Source: UBA11865 sp041570195 (GTDB lineage: Bacteria > Chloroflexota > Anaerolineae > Promineifilales > Promineifilaceae). Taken from it: a stretch of 14,727 nt of DNA. The notes beneath the pieces are model-generated. The model was given only the letters and a program-made list of their open reading frames with translations. It had not been told where the DNA came from and searched no databases. The stretch spans positions 1 through 14,727 of the forward strand of contig JBFFWQ010000136.1 of the NCBI GenBank assembly GCA_041570195.1, in the 5' to 3' direction. Positions 14,155-14,727 of the stretch are shown in pieces (position 1 is the first letter of the stretch; each line of letters begins with the position of its first letter). The position numbers and the translations under genes are program-made.

Positions 14155-14442
14155 ATGTATCGGGATCTTAAGTTGGTGGAGTTAAGGCTTTTCGGGCAAG
14201 AAGCATCGGGGGCGAGCGAAGAAAGATTGATGCTTGTTGACCAGGGGCTGTTACCAGGTAGTGCAGGCTCGAACCCTGACGGCCGTTACCTGGCGGCGGC
14301 CGGGTCGGATGGCGCGATCAGTATCTATGTCATGTCCGTCGAGGAGCTGATGGAGGTGGCCCGATCCCGGCTATCCCGCGATTTCGCCGACGCAGAGTGC
14401 CGGACTTACCTGTCGCTGGACGAATGCCCGGAAGCGCCCTGA
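14155..14442 (+). pseudogene. C-terminal remnant of a WD40-repeat protein
   Basis: A 95-codon frame. Its last 54 residues or so (NPDGRYLAAAGSDGAISIYV, then MSVEELMEVARSRLSRDFAD, then AECRTYLSLDECPEAP) match the final WD40 blade and tail of large WD40 proteins. In those proteins a SPDG.YLA..S.DGT..... blade is followed by ..L..LA.SR.TR..T..EC..YL....CP. The 41 residues before it show no WD40 pattern and the frame is closed by a TGA at 14143-14145, so the other blades and any kinase, caspase or NTPase domain are gone. Either it is a leftover of a deleted large gene or a tiny protein made from that tail; the former is more likely. No good ribosome-binding site precedes 14155. Confidence 0.65.
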
Positions 14443-14471
14443 CACTTGCCAAGTCACAACTGCCAGGGCGC
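14434..14471. terminator. Hairpin at the convergent gene ends, possible bidirectional terminator
   Basis: GCGCCCTG (14434-14441) and CAGGGCGC (14464-14471) form a perfect 8-base GC-rich stem around a 22-base loop that contains a smaller ACTT-GCC-AAGT stem. It spans the WD40 remnant stop and lies 22 bases downstream of the CPBP gene stop. No T tract follows on either strand. Confidence 0.4.
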
Positions 14472-14493
14472 CATTGAGGCTGGCTACGGTTGC

Positions 14494-14727
14494 TCAACCC
14501 AACACGGCCGCTAGCACTAAATACAGCGCCAGGCCATTGAACAACCCGTGGGCGATGAGCGCCGGCCAGTTGTTCTTCGTCCGCTGGCTGATATAGGCGA
14601 TGACCAGGCACACTGGCAGCAAGCCGACCAGGTCCCACCACTTGAAGGCATGGAAGCCGGTCCACAACAGACCGTGCACGACCCAGGTCCAGCGGCCATG
14701 AGTCAACTCCTGCCGCGGCAGAATGAT
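14494..14727 (-). CDS. CPBP-family intramembrane metalloprotease, C-terminal part (cut by window edge)
   Basis: The last 77 residues are visible. The frame runs off the window edge, so the start lies outside. ILPRQELTHGRWTWVVHGLL, then WTGFHAFKWWD (FH being the second conserved His motif), a hydrophobic segment VGLLPVCLVIAYIS, then QRTKNNWPALIAHGLFNGLA with the third motif H..FN. This order matches CAAX protease/bacteriocin-processing (Abi, PF02517) members, which are multi-pass membrane proteins. The first EExxxR motif should lie just beyond the edge; here only PRQEL is seen. Roles in the family range from peptide processing to bacteriocin self-immunity; none can be assigned here. It is convergent with the WD40 remnant. 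Confidence 0.8.
   Translation of the reverse strand: MILPRQELTHGRWTWVVHGLLWTGFHAFKWWDLVGLLPVCLVIAYISQRTKNNWPALIAHGLFNGLALYLVLAAVLG

Noticed and set aside
1..14727. Search for defence islands, phage, CRISPR or insertion sequences
   Set aside because: No repeat-spacer array, integrase, transposase or phage gene was seen; the only defence-type element is the decayed higBA pair.

Overview
This is a bacterial chromosomal window, GC-rich over most of its length. It looks like a member of the Chloroflexota (Anaerolineae/Caldilineae-like). That is inferred from style and not from any marker gene. The pointers are a very large zinc-ribbon / class III cyclase / STAND ATPase / TPR protein, an orphan WD40 tail of a type common in such genomes, a CPBP-type membrane protease, abundant CGGCCG-type words, and REP-like intergenic hairpins containing TGTCATTTCGAGCGAA and GTCCTGAGCTCGTCGAA. 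No rRNA, tRNA, CRISPR array, integrase or transposase was seen.

Layout. (1) 1-2690: a class I glutamine-amidotransferase-like gene (minus, cut by the window edge) is divergent from a plus-strand run of an SRPBCC protein, a nucleotidyltransferase-fold protein and a nitrilase. The divergent spacer has a perfect TATAAT on each strand and a 6-2-6 palindrome. (2) 2780-5214 (minus): a two-gene ABC exporter operon, ATPase then permease, with a 4-base stop/start overlap. The permease carries an extra signal-peptide-like segment and an extracytoplasmic C-terminal domain. (3) 5595-8287 (minus): a small cupin, a class C beta-lactamase-like serine hydrolase, and a fatty acid desaturase. The desaturase is clearly AT-richer than its surroundings and starts at a TTG with an excellent Shine-Dalgarno. 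(4) 8438-9017 (minus): a decayed higBA toxin-antitoxin module. The toxin lacks its N-terminal half and is frameshifted near its end. The antitoxin is cut by one in-frame TAA exactly between its N-terminal region and its DNA-binding domain. (5) 9121-12822 (plus): the 1233-residue cyclase/ATPase/TPR signalling protein, the dominant gene of the window. (6) 12823-13245: a gene-poor stretch full of hairpins and REP-like repeats. (7) 13246-14727: a membrane-anchored M35-like (aspzincin) metallopeptidase (minus), a WD40 C-terminal remnant (plus), and the C-terminal end of a CPBP-family protease (minus, cut by the window edge).

How the genes work together: only two groups look like functional units, the ABC ATPase-permease pair and, more weakly, the serine hydrolase-cupin pair. 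The rest is a mosaic of single genes on both strands with signs of decay and turnover (higBA, the WD40 tail, the repeat-rich spacer, the AT-rich desaturase). I did not find a clearly new defence or mobile system. The most informative oddities are the split HigA antitoxin, the permease fusion, and the two mutually exclusive hairpins downstream of the cyclase gene.
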